Program-made: the position numbers and the translations under genes
In this document: positions 5,369 through 11,431 of the stretch, in pieces
How positions within the stretch are numbered: position 1 is the first letter of the stretch
Layout: each line of letters begins with the position of its first letter
The notes under the pieces: model-generated
What the model was told of the DNA's origin: nothing
Databases searched by the model: none
Seen by the model: only the letters and a program-made list of their open reading frames with translations
Assembly: GCF_014384985.1 (NCBI RefSeq)
Contig: NZ_JACRSX010000029.1
Location: 1 to 11,431 of the forward strand
DNA length: 11,431 nt
Direction: 5' to 3'
DNA from: Jutongia huaianensis
Lineage (GTDB): Bacteria; Bacillota; Clostridia; Lachnospirales; Lachnospiraceae

Positions 5369-6735
5369 GTTTAGTGGAAAGATGTTGGATGATCACATCG
5401 AAGTTTTCTGTTATTGCAATTTTGATTATTACAGGAATCTGTTTTGGTGTTTTTGTATATCCATATATGAAAAAGAAAAGGGAAGCTGCTCTGGTCAGTA
5501 TTGTGTATATTGGAATTATGTCTGTGCTGTATCTGATACCGCAGCAGATTGGCAATTTTTCTGCATATATGCTGGGAGTTGTGGCTGCATTTCTTGTGAT
5601 GTATGTACAGGACAGAAGAAACATTTATCAGAAAATATTTCTTGCAGTGACATTTTTTTCTATCCGTTGGCTTGCGGTTGCAATGGCAGGCAGAATGGAT
5701 GATTTTATCACAAAAGCTCTGGTTTTTGGGAATACGATTGCAGGAAGACAATGGCTACAATATGTACTTTATGCTGGAACGAGAATTCTGGATATTGTGC
5801 TTTGTATCATTTTCCTTGCAGTCGCAATCGGTCTGATCAATAAAGCATATGTATACAAAAATGATGAAATGAGCGTTAAAGAGCTGGTAATGCTTATCAT
5901 GCCTTCTCTTGTGGGAGTTACAGGGTATGGTATTCTGCAATATTATCTGAATATTTATGAAAAAGATACAGGAAAGAGCCTGACAGATACCTATGGATTT
6001 TATGGAACTTTAAGCTTCGTGCATTATTTTATCTCTATCATAGCAATTCTTGTTATGACTACGATGTTTCAAAACTGGAAGGTGGCACAGGAAGAACAGA
6101 CAGGGCAGGAGCTGGTATTAAATCAGGTCAGTGATATGAAAAAGCATATCGGGGAAGTGGAAAAGCTGTATCAGGATATCCGCAGCCTGCGTCATGACGT
6201 GGGGAATCATATACAGATGCTGGAACATCTTGTTGCAGAGAATCATATGGATGATGCAGCAGAATATATGGAGCATTTGAAAAAGGAGTGGAATGAAATA
6301 TCTCCTGAGATAAAAACGGGGAGTCCTGTCATTGATGTGATTCTGATGGAAAAGTTAAGAGAAGCAGAGGAAAAGCAGATTCGTTTTATATCAGATTTTC
6401 ATTATCCAAAGGATACGAAATTAAATGCATTTGATTTAAGCGTGATCTTAAACAATGCACTGGATAATTGCATGGAAAATGTAAGTGGAGAAAATCCTTA
6501 TATCAGTCTCTCTTCTTTTCGGAAAAACAGTATTTTTATGATAACCATAAAGAACAGATATGAGGGAGAGTTAAATTATAAGGACAGTGATCTGCCGGAA
6601 ACAACGAAATCCGGGAAGGAGCATGGAATTGGACTGCATAATATCCGGAGGGTTGCAAGGATGTATATGGGAGATATATTTTTAGAGCAGGAGAATCAGG
6701 AAGTGGTTCTAAGTATTATGTTACAGGTAGAATAA
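5365..6735 (+). CDS. GHKL-domain sensor histidine kinase (AgrC-like)
   Basis: A 456-residue kinase. The N-terminal half has six or seven membrane segments (about residues 13-32, 42-60, 66-82, 91-108, 142-160, 173-194 and 215-235). A coiled linker leads to the H-box SLRHDVGNHIQMLEHL with the probable phospho-His277, followed by the GHKL ATPase domain with N-box LSVILNNALDN (358-368) and G-box GIGLHNI (421-427). This is the layout of AgrC/ComD/FsrC/VirS-type kinases, which usually sense peptides. It should phosphorylate the adjacent LytTR regulator. The ATG at 5365 overlaps the regulator's stop; a later ATG at 5389 is a possible start. No AgrB protease or AgrD-like precursor is adjacent, so the signal is unknown. 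A terminator follows directly. Confidence 0.93.
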   Translation: MSLVERCWMITSKFSVIAILIITGICFGVFVYPYMKKKREAALVSIVYIGIMSVLYLIPQQIGNFSAYMLGVVAAFLVMYVQDRRNIYQKIFLAVTFFSIRWLAVAMAGRMDDFITKALVFGNTIAGRQWLQYVLYAGTRILDIVLCIIFLAVAIGLINKAYVYKNDEMSVKELVMLIMPSLVGVTGYGILQYYLNIYEKDTGKSLTDTYGFYGTLSFVHYFISIIAILVMTTMFQNWKVAQEEQTGQELVLNQVSDMKKHIGEVEKLYQDIRSLRHDVGNHIQMLEHLVAENHMDDAAEYMEHLKKEWNEISPEIKTGSPVIDVILMEKLREAEEKQIRFISDFHYPKDTKLNAFDLSVILNNALDNCMENVSGENPYISLSSFRKNSIFMITIKNRYEGELNYKDSDLPETTKSGKEHGIGLHNIRRVARMYMGDIFLEQENQEVVLSIMLQVE

Positions 6736-6739
6736 GGAC

Positions 6740-6787
6740 AAAAAGCACTAAGTAATCTGTGAAACATCAGAATATTTAGTGCTTTTT
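6740..6787 (+). terminator. Intrinsic terminator of the two-component operon
   Basis: AAAAAGCACTAA (6740-6751) pairs perfectly with TTAGTGCTTTTT (6776-6787) and ends in a T run. The 24-base loop contains a small extra stem (TCTG/CAGA). It starts four bases after the kinase stop codon and separates this unit from the downstream operon. Confidence 0.85.
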
Positions 6788-6793
6788 ATTTGC

Positions 6794-6823
6794 TTCACAA
6801 CAAAAAAAGGGCGGTTCACAACA
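6794..6823 (+). promoter_or_regulatory. LytTR-type direct-repeat operator, site 2
   Basis: TTCACAAC at 6794-6801 and 6815-6822, again exactly 21 bases apart. Over 31 bases it differs from site 1 at only three positions, all in the spacer. It lies before the five-gene operon, right after the kinase terminator, so this operon is very likely a target of the adjacent LytTR regulator. Confidence 0.75.
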
Positions 6824-6831
6824 TCGCTGTT

Positions 6832-6860
6832 TATTGTAAAGAAAGATATGCCGAAAGAAT
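6832..6860 (+). promoter_or_regulatory. Promoter of the five-gene operon
   Basis: AAGAAT at 6855-6860 (four of six to TATAAT) starts exactly 40 bases after the second half-site begins, the same distance as TATAAT in site 1. It is preceded by the same CCGA. There is no good -35 17 bases upstream. The poorer -10 suggests stronger dependence on the regulator than at the two-component promoter. Confidence 0.5.
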
Positions 6861-6920
6861 CAGTAAAGAGAAATCATGTTGTACAGATTTTTAAGGAAAC
6901 GGATTTCAGAATTTAAGCTC

Positions 6921-6983
6921 AAGGAGGCCAAATCCTCTCCTCACCAAAGGGTTCGGATTTTGCTTCGCAAAACAAGGAGGATT
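6921..6983 (+). promoter_or_regulatory. Leader RNA with competing stems around the ribosome binding site
   Basis: The long 5' leader has two AAGGAGG motifs (6921-6927 and the real ribosome binding site 6974-6980). AATCCTCTCCT (6931-6941) can pair, with one bulge, to AGGAGGATT (6975-6983), hiding the real site. The same bases can pair with the upstream GAGG, and AAATCC (6930-6935) can pair with GGATTT (6955-6960). A perfect hairpin TTTTGC-TTC-GCAAAA (6958-6972) ends one base before the site. These stems exclude each other, so translational control is possible but unproven. Confidence 0.35.
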
Positions 6984-6986
6984 AAA

Positions 6987-7787
6987 ATGAGAATCAATGG
7001 ATTTAGTGGGACAAATACGCAGACCGGAACAATGGGAATGACACAGGGGAATGATTCTGTAAGTAAAAATATTCAGAATCAGATTGCAAATGCACAGCAG
7101 AAGCTACAGGATTTATCATCGAATGAAGAAATGTCATTAGAGGATAAGATGAAAAAGCGTCAGGAAATACAGCAGGAGATTAACAATCTCAATCAGCAGT
7201 TAAGACAGCACCAGATCGAGCAGAGAAAGGAACAGCAGAGTAAAAATTCGTCATCTATGGATGATATGGTGGCTGGAACAAGTAACACTTCTATAAAGAA
7301 AGACACCGGATTGTCACAGGCAAGTATGCAGGCGATGCTCTGTGCAGATTCTTCCATGAAACAAGCAAAGGTGCAGGGAAGTATGGCAACACAGATACAG
7401 GGACGTGCCAGTGTGCTTGAATCTGAAATCAAACAGGATGTCGGAAAAGGAAATACTGAGAAGAAGGAAGAAGAACTGGCAGAGCTGCTGGCAAAGGCAC
7501 AGTCTGCGACAGCAGCACAGATGTCTACACTTGCAGATGCAAATAAATCAGTAGAAGAAGCTGCAAAAGCGGAGAACAGCAATACAGAAGACACTGCAAC
7601 AAAGAACAATACTGATAAATCCGAGAAAACACAGGAATCTGCGGGGGCTGCGGCAGAGGAGACAGACAGCGTAAAGAATACGGATATCAAAGGGGAAACA
7701 CAGGTGACAGTAGAAACACCGACTCTGGAAAATGCACAGAATGCAACACAGCAGGTAGTGTATACACCGATTGATATTCGTTTATAG
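6987..7787 (+). CDS. FlxA-like coiled-coil protein
   Basis: A 266-residue, very polar protein of the type annotated FlxA-like. It opens MRINGFSGTN with a Gly/Thr/Asn-rich tail, then a long coiled coil (about 24-85) with heptads such as IQQEINNLNQQLRQ, then two more helical regions (about 108-195). A disordered Glu/Thr/Asn/Lys-rich stretch (about 190-245) follows, and the end is VVYTPIDIRL. There is no signal peptide or membrane segment, and one Cys. E. coli FlxA is a small flagellar-regulon protein of unknown role, and the similarity is mainly the coiled-coil core. The ATG at 6987 was chosen for its perfect AAGGAGG six bases upstream. The frame stays open back to an ATG at 6876, but the added residues are Arg/Lys-rich and fall in the leader. 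It is first in the LytTR-controlled operon. Export by the flagellar apparatus is an inference. Confidence 0.7.
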   Translation: MRINGFSGTNTQTGTMGMTQGNDSVSKNIQNQIANAQQKLQDLSSNEEMSLEDKMKKRQEIQQEINNLNQQLRQHQIEQRKEQQSKNSSSMDDMVAGTSNTSIKKDTGLSQASMQAMLCADSSMKQAKVQGSMATQIQGRASVLESEIKQDVGKGNTEKKEEELAELLAKAQSATAAQMSTLADANKSVEEAAKAENSNTEDTATKNNTDKSEKTQESAGAAAEETDSVKNTDIKGETQVTVETPTLENAQNATQQVVYTPIDIRL

Positions 7788-7808
7788 TTGGTAAAGGAGA
7801 ATGGTATT

Positions 7809-8564
7809 ATGTCAGAGATTAAGAGTTTTAGTGATTACACAAGTAAATATAACAGCAATGTAGATTATTCCGCATTATTTGGAGGAACTTCCGACAGTTC
7901 ATCTGTAGGAAACACCAATATGCTTTCTGATTATGCTGCGATTAAAAATGGAAGCTATGGAAAACTTATGAAAGCATATTATGCAAAGCAGGATGCAGAA
8001 AAATTATCGGGGAAAGGCGATACTTCACAGAAGCTTACACTGATGAAAACAAGTGCGGATTCACTGAAAAAATCAGCAGATGCACTAAACGATGCGTCAC
8101 TCTGGGAAAAAAAGAAAATAAAAAAGAAGGATGAAAAGACCGGGGAAGAAACAGAGGTAGAGGATTATGACTGGGATGCAATTACCAAAAAAGTGAAATC
8201 TTTTATTGATGATTATAATGATGTTGTTAAGGAGGCAGGAGAATCCAATACAAAAGATGTCCTTAGAAATGCTTCATGGATGACAGGCATGACAGACAAA
8301 ACCAGTCATTTACTTTCTAAAATAGGTATTACCATAGGAAAGGGGAATAAGCTGGAGCTGGATGAAGACGAATTGAAGAAAGCAGATATCAGTTCATTGA
8401 AAACGGTTTTTACAGGTTACAATTCCTTTGCAGGCAAAACAGCCCAGAAAGCAGCTGGTATATCAAATGCTGCGAATCGCGCAAGTGCGACTTATACAAA
8501 CAATGGTACATATTCGAAAAAAGATTCCTCTCTAACGTCAAGTAAGATAGATAAGGAAGTGTAG
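7809..8564 (+). CDS. FliD C-terminal-like protein
   Basis: A 251-residue soluble protein without signal peptide or Cys. The N-terminal 50 residues are Ser/Asn/Tyr-rich. Residues 50-110 are helical and highly charged (KKKIKKKDEK). The C-terminal part (about 124-225) follows the pattern of the flagellar cap protein FliD's C-terminal domain: VKSFIDDYNDVV, a Leu/Met-rich helix, LLSKIGITIGKGNKLELDED, then ELKKADISSLKTVFTG and a final Ala-rich helix. True FliD is over 400 residues and has a conserved N-terminal SGLD-type domain, absent here, so this is a short paralogue rather than the cap itself. AAAGGAG (7792-7798) sets the ATG at 7809, 21 bases after the FlxA-like stop, so the two are probably cotranscribed. 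It could be a secreted filament- or cap-associated factor, or a chaperone-like decoy. I infer the relation from motif reading only. Confidence 0.6.
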   Translation: MSEIKSFSDYTSKYNSNVDYSALFGGTSDSSSVGNTNMLSDYAAIKNGSYGKLMKAYYAKQDAEKLSGKGDTSQKLTLMKTSADSLKKSADALNDASLWEKKKIKKKDEKTGEETEVEDYDWDAITKKVKSFIDDYNDVVKEAGESNTKDVLRNASWMTGMTDKTSHLLSKIGITIGKGNKLELDEDELKKADISSLKTVFTGYNSFAGKTAQKAAGISNAANRASATYTNNGTYSKKDSSLTSSKIDKEV

Positions 8565-8603
8565 GAATATTGTATGAGTGACTAATTTAAGTAAATGTAT
8601 ATC

Positions 8604-8613
8604 ACTAATTAGT
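8604..8613. repeat. Perfect 10-bp palindrome in the operon spacer
   Basis: ACTAATTAGT is self-complementary and lies in the 95-base gap after the FliD-like gene. A partial copy, ACTAATT, occurs at 8581-8587 and also pairs with the right half (8607-8613). It may be a small operator or chance in AT-rich DNA. No good promoter is next to it. Confidence 0.25.
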
Positions 8614-8659
8614 AAACATGAAAGTGAATAGGCGATTGCGAAATGTGAAAGGAGCGGAT

Positions 8660-9412
8660 ATGAAAATATTTCAAACACCTTCTCACGATAGGTTTTGTTT
8701 ATTCGAAATGGAAAGAAAGAGTAAAGATTTCAGAGGTATGGATGGCAATGCTGCTTATAAAAATAAGCAGATAGACAATGTAGAAATATCGAATGAAGGA
8801 AGGCGGGCATTGCGGAAAAAATTAAGAGAAGTAAAGCCAAAAGTTGAGGAACCGATAGGATATGAATTAACAATACAAGATACAAATGAGGTTGAATGGG
8901 AACATTATATTTCTATGAGAGAATATAGTGGACTGACGTTAAAAGACGGAAAATACAATCTAGAAGATGTGATGAAGTCTATGATGGATGCTTATGAAAC
9001 ACGTTACAATTATATTGTGAAAGAACATGAGAATGGAGAACGTCAGGTTTCTTATAATCTCACAGGAGAAAATTCATTAACACTTGATGAAGACTTGGCA
9101 GGTTTAGACAGGGCATATAATAAGCGATTAGCAAATCTGGCGGGATATATTGTATGTCAGCAGACAAACGACGGTTCTAAATTCTTTCAAACAACTAATA
9201 TGAAGAAGAATACAGCAGAACAAAAAGAATATATAGATACTGCGGTATCTATGATGGAGAAAGCACAAAAAAGATTTTTAGAAATGCGTGAAGAACCGAA
9301 ATACACAGCAGGAATTGCAAAGAGTGTAATTTGGGATATTATGAGTAACGATAAGAACTTTATGGAAACGACTCAGAGGTTATTTGCTAGAACAATATAT
9401 CACAATGCTTAA
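8660..9412 (+). CDS. Uncharacterised protein, third gene of the LytTR-linked operon
   Basis: A 250-residue soluble protein I do not recognise as a named family. There is no signal peptide or membrane segment. Early on it has DNVEISNEGRRALRKKL (39-55). The D-x-V-x-I-S-x-E-G/A pattern also occurs near the N-terminus of several Firmicutes flagellar-regulon proteins, for example the region before the sigma-binding part of FlgM, and in other small motility-associated proteins. The middle (about 80-180) is mixed helix and strand with many Tyr. The C-terminal third is helical (EYIDTAVSMMEKAQKRFLEM) and ends TTQRLFARTIYHNA. The ATG at 8660 has AAAGGAG (8648-8654) five bases upstream; an in-frame ATG at 8618 has no such site. 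Spacing to both neighbours is about 90 bases with no terminator, so it likely belongs to the same transcript. Confidence 0.65.
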   Translation: MKIFQTPSHDRFCLFEMERKSKDFRGMDGNAAYKNKQIDNVEISNEGRRALRKKLREVKPKVEEPIGYELTIQDTNEVEWEHYISMREYSGLTLKDGKYNLEDVMKSMMDAYETRYNYIVKEHENGERQVSYNLTGENSLTLDEDLAGLDRAYNKRLANLAGYIVCQQTNDGSKFFQTTNMKKNTAEQKEYIDTAVSMMEKAQKRFLEMREEPKYTAGIAKSVIWDIMSNDKNFMETTQRLFARTIYHNA

Positions 9413-9501
9413 AAAATATTTTCTAGAGAAATGAAAGGCTGTTTAATGTTGCAAGAGAATGTTGGCAGTTGTTATGAGACTTATATAAGGTAGGGGATAG
9501 T

Positions 9502-10533
9502 ATGGTTACTGTAAATAATTATTACAACAACATACCAGTAGGCAGGGATTTAAATAATCTGCAAAACACTTCCGGTACTGGTACAACTGTAGGTTATCAA
9601 TATGATGGACTTACCGAGAAAGATCGTTTCGTACAAAAAGTTTTGCAGGAGCATTATGATAAAGTGTACAAAGAAAATTTGTCTCATTCTGATCCAATGG
9701 CATATATCGAATCAAAATATTGTGATGTGACCTCACCTAATTTTTGCTCATATATGACAGAAGATCAGCGTTCCATAGCTTACCGCAATGAGAAAAGAAT
9801 GTTACAAACAGGAGGAAAATATTCGGCTGGATTTGCCCGGTATGATTATGCATTAAGAAATTACAAGGATGTATATACAGGTGGTTCAAGAAGTACAGGT
9901 TATATACGCAATACTGACAAGGAAAAGCAATATGCAAGAAGTGTTGTCAATCAGCAAATTTCAAATCTGTTTTCAAAAAATGGAATATCATTATCAAAAC
10001 AAGCAGATTTGACTTTTTCTATTGATCCATATACATATCAATTAACTGTGTCAGGAAATGCAGATAGAGACACATTATCGCAGATAGAAAAATTGCTGAA
10101 TGAAGGAGATAATGCAAAAAATATTTGGACGCATGCGTGGATTTGTATGCATGATTCATACAATGAAATTGTTAATTCGCAAGCAAATATGAAAAAGGCG
10201 AACCAATATTCTTTATGGCATGAAGTCTATGAGATAACAGGGTATGATGCACGCAATGCGACATATAGAAATGGTACTTTTATTGCAGAGGATGGCACAG
10301 ATTTACTTGCCTTGTTTAAGGAAAAGGCTAAAAATGGCGCAGGGTATGAACTTTATTCTAATAGATGGTTGGAATATGCTAAGAATGGATGGAAAAAAGA
10401 AAATGATTTAGTATTGAAAATAGGCTTTGACAGCAGTGGGTTGTATGATATAGGGCAGGAAAGAGGGTATGGAGCAACGCAGAATATGTGGATGAAAGGT
10501 ATTAGTCAAAGTATATTTGAAGCTAGCGTGTGA
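9502..10533 (+). CDS. Probable DUF4885-type protein
   Basis: A 343-residue soluble protein without signal peptide. The N-terminal 35 residues are Asn/Tyr/Gly/Thr-rich (MVTVNNYYNNIPVG). The next part has HSDPMAYIESKYCDVTSPNF and MTEDQRSIAYRNEKRML (85-101). The middle contains NGISLSKQADLTFSIDPYTY (160-179) followed by LTVSGNADRDTLSQIEKLLN (181-200) and a Lys/Trp/His-containing turn. This is the pattern I associate with DUF4885-type proteins, which occur near flagellar genes in Firmicutes. The assignment is from memory and needs a profile search. The C-terminal 110 residues (about 230-343) contain GYDARNATYRNG and a Gly-rich end. AGGGGA (9492-9497) lies just before the ATG. The function is unknown. 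Its position argues for the same secreted or surface process as its neighbours. Confidence 0.6.
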   Translation: MVTVNNYYNNIPVGRDLNNLQNTSGTGTTVGYQYDGLTEKDRFVQKVLQEHYDKVYKENLSHSDPMAYIESKYCDVTSPNFCSYMTEDQRSIAYRNEKRMLQTGGKYSAGFARYDYALRNYKDVYTGGSRSTGYIRNTDKEKQYARSVVNQQISNLFSKNGISLSKQADLTFSIDPYTYQLTVSGNADRDTLSQIEKLLNEGDNAKNIWTHAWICMHDSYNEIVNSQANMKKANQYSLWHEVYEITGYDARNATYRNGTFIAEDGTDLLALFKEKAKNGAGYELYSNRWLEYAKNGWKKENDLVLKIGFDSSGLYDIGQERGYGATQNMWMKGISQSIFEASV

Positions 10534-10615
10534 TCAATATTATATTGATTCTGAGAGAAATCCAACAGGTGGCATAGTTGGAAGGACTCCGAATAATGAA
10601 AGGAGATATGTTAAT

Positions 10616-11236
10616 ATGGCAGTTACAGGAATAGGAACTTATGCGTCATATACGAATAGTTATGGCAATACACAAAATGCTGGAAACAAAACGGGCAGGA
10701 CATATAAGAATGCTCATGAATATAAGAACTATTTAACACAAAAATACGATTGTTTACGAAGCAGGGATTATTCTGTAAATATAAACAGTTCTCTTTTGTC
10801 AAAGGCTATGGGAGATGAAAAGACAAAACAATGGTTGGAGTACAATTTATCGCTAATACCAAAAACAATAGAACAGTCAAGAGCTTATGTGGCAGCAAGA
10901 GGAGCAAAGATACTGAGTTATAGTATTACTATAAATGGATATGATAGCATGAGTTCTGTAATGTGTACTCAAGATGAAGTTGATCCGGGAACAGAAAAAG
11001 CAAGGAAAGAACTTGAAGAAAGACTTGAGAAAAGGAAAGCAGAAAAGAAAGAGACAGAGGAAAGACTGGAAAAACAGCGTGCCGAAAAACAGGAGCAGGA
11101 AGAACGGCAATATAATCTGAAAATTGATGGAAAAGATGTAGATGACCTGACAGGAAAAATGGTGGAATTGGTAGGTACTTCAATTCCTATAGGAGTGACG
11201 GAAAGCGGAGTTTCGACATTTGATGTGCTGGCATAG
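10616..11236 (+). CDS. Probable DUF6033-type protein with charged coiled coil
   Basis: A 206-residue soluble protein. It starts with a Thr/Tyr/Asn/Gly-rich tail (MAVTGIGTYASYTNSYGN). A conserved-looking core follows, with YKNYLTQKYDCLRSRDYSVN (36-55), then a helix (LEYNLSLIPKTIEQSRAYVA, 74-93) and a short beta segment SYSITINGYDSMSSV. Next come TEKARKELEERLEKRKAEKK (126-145) and a second similar 14-residue unit, a single very charged helix. It ends GVSTFDVLA. I associate this layout with DUF6033 proteins of Lachnospiraceae, from memory. AAAGGAG (10599-10605) ten bases upstream sets the ATG at 10616; an earlier in-frame ATG at 10517 would overlap the preceding gene and has no ribosome binding site. 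It is the last gene before the operon terminator. It appears intact. Confidence 0.6.
   Translation: MAVTGIGTYASYTNSYGNTQNAGNKTGRTYKNAHEYKNYLTQKYDCLRSRDYSVNINSSLLSKAMGDEKTKQWLEYNLSLIPKTIEQSRAYVAARGAKILSYSITINGYDSMSSVMCTQDEVDPGTEKARKELEERLEKRKAEKKETEERLEKQRAEKQEQEERQYNLKIDGKDVDDLTGKMVELVGTSIPIGVTESGVSTFDVLA
11006..11107 (+). repeat. 42-bp coding repeat in the last gene
   Basis: Two tandem 14-residue units, KELEERLEKRKAEK (11006-11047) and KETEERLEKQRAEK (11048-11089), are followed by a partial third, QEQEERQ. The period of 14 residues (two heptads) and alternating Glu/Lys blocks indicate a single charged alpha-helix that grew by duplication. Confidence 0.6.
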
Positions 11237-11244
11237 AAACTGAT

Positions 11245-11352
11245 ATGAGTATGCCGGGATGTATTGACATGGAAGAAATGATGAGTTTGTCAAGTAAAAC
11301 CTGCACTGGTATAAGAGACCGTTTCAAGTTTTGTGTAAACTCAAAAAACTGA
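11245..11352 (+). CDS. Possible small ORF of 35 codons
   Basis: A frame from ATG 11245 to TGA 11350-11352 encodes 35 residues starting MSMPGCIDMEEMMSL and containing three Cys. No good ribosome binding site precedes it. It lies between the last operon gene and the operon terminator, so it would be on the same transcript. It may be chance or decayed sequence. Confidence 0.2.
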   Translation: MSMPGCIDMEEMMSLSSKTCTGIRDRFKFCVNSKN

Positions 11353-11376
11353 CACAAGATTTTATTGATAGTTATT

Positions 11377-11410
11377 AAGAGCAGAGACCAGATTTTGGTT
11401 CTCTGCTCTT
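11377..11410 (+). terminator. Intrinsic terminator of the five-gene operon
   Basis: AAGAGCAGAGA (11377-11387) pairs perfectly with TCTCTGCTCTT (11400-11410). CCA (11388-11390) and TGG (11396-11398) extend the stem inside with one bulged T. The downstream ATTTGCATT is only a weak T tract, but the stem is very strong. Confidence 0.8.
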
Positions 11411-11431
11411 ATTTGCATTATACTGGTATAA

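Noticed and set aside
6876..6986. N-terminal extension of the FlxA-like protein from an ATG at 6876
   Set aside because: The extra 37 residues are Arg/Lys-rich, the ATG has only a weak site very close to the expected transcription start, and the ATG at 6987 has a perfect AAGGAGG.
7193..7690. Long minus-strand frame opposite the FlxA-like gene
   Set aside because: Its product is Ser/Ala/Phe/Cys-rich, has no ribosome binding site, and is explained as the antisense of a Gln/Glu/Ala-rich coding frame.
9440..9480. GTTG-rich repeats before the probable DUF4885 gene as a third LytTR site
   Set aside because: The spacing is 20 and 13 rather than 21, and the half-sites match TTCACAAC or its complement poorly.
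10877..11183. Minus-strand frames rich in Phe/Leu/Cys opposite the last gene
   Set aside because: They are the antisense of a Glu/Lys coiled-coil repeat, with no start signals.
11305..11431. ACTGGTATAA at 11305-11314 and 11422-11431 as a direct repeat or attachment site
   Set aside because: Only ten bases long in AT-rich DNA and cut by the window edge; no integrase or other supporting feature is present.
1..11431. CRISPR arrays, tRNA or rRNA genes, replication origins
   Set aside because: No regularly spaced repeat array, cloverleaf-type or rRNA-like sequence, or DnaA-box cluster was noticed on either strand.

Overview
The window looks like low-GC Firmicutes DNA, most likely from a gut Clostridia of the Lachnospiraceae type. 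The reasons are AT-rich codon use, strong AGGAGG-type ribosome binding sites, a LytTR/GHKL two-component pair, and a run of genes (FlxA-like, FliD-C-like, probable DUF4885 and DUF6033 families) that I associate with motile or formerly motile Lachnospiraceae. The species cannot be fixed from sequence reading alone.

The left part (about 1-4550) is an accessory area with much decay. It holds the first codons of a minus-strand gene leaving the window, a broken MNT nucleotidyltransferase antitoxin beside an intact HEPN (HepT/HI0074-type) toxin, a small SdpI-family membrane protein, about 450 bases of non-coding or degraded DNA, and a maltose/galactoside O-acetyltransferase pseudogene with one frameshift and one nonsense codon. 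These are followed by an intact AraC-family regulator divergent from a DUF1349 beta-sandwich gene, a strong terminator, and two more small frameshifted remnants.

The right part (about 4550-11431) is intact and organised. A LytTR response regulator and a GHKL (AgrC-like) histidine kinase overlap by four bases and end at a terminator. A second transcription unit of five genes follows: FlxA-like coiled-coil protein, FliD-C-like protein, an unrecognised 250-residue protein, a probable DUF4885 protein and a probable DUF6033 protein. It ends at a strong hairpin at 11377-11410.

The key observation is that both units start with nearly the same element: two direct TTCACAAC copies exactly 21 bp apart, 28 of 31 bases identical between the two sites, each placed exactly 40 bp before its -10-like hexamer. 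That is the geometry of a LytTR binding site. The simplest reading is that the response regulator activates its own operon and the five-gene operon. The five products have no cleavable signal peptides or membrane segments. Most begin with polar Ser/Thr/Asn/Gly-rich tails and resemble flagellar-associated proteins, so they may be substrates or accessories of the flagellar export apparatus, switched on by an extracellular signal read by the kinase. No AgrB/AgrD-type signal generator is visible here.
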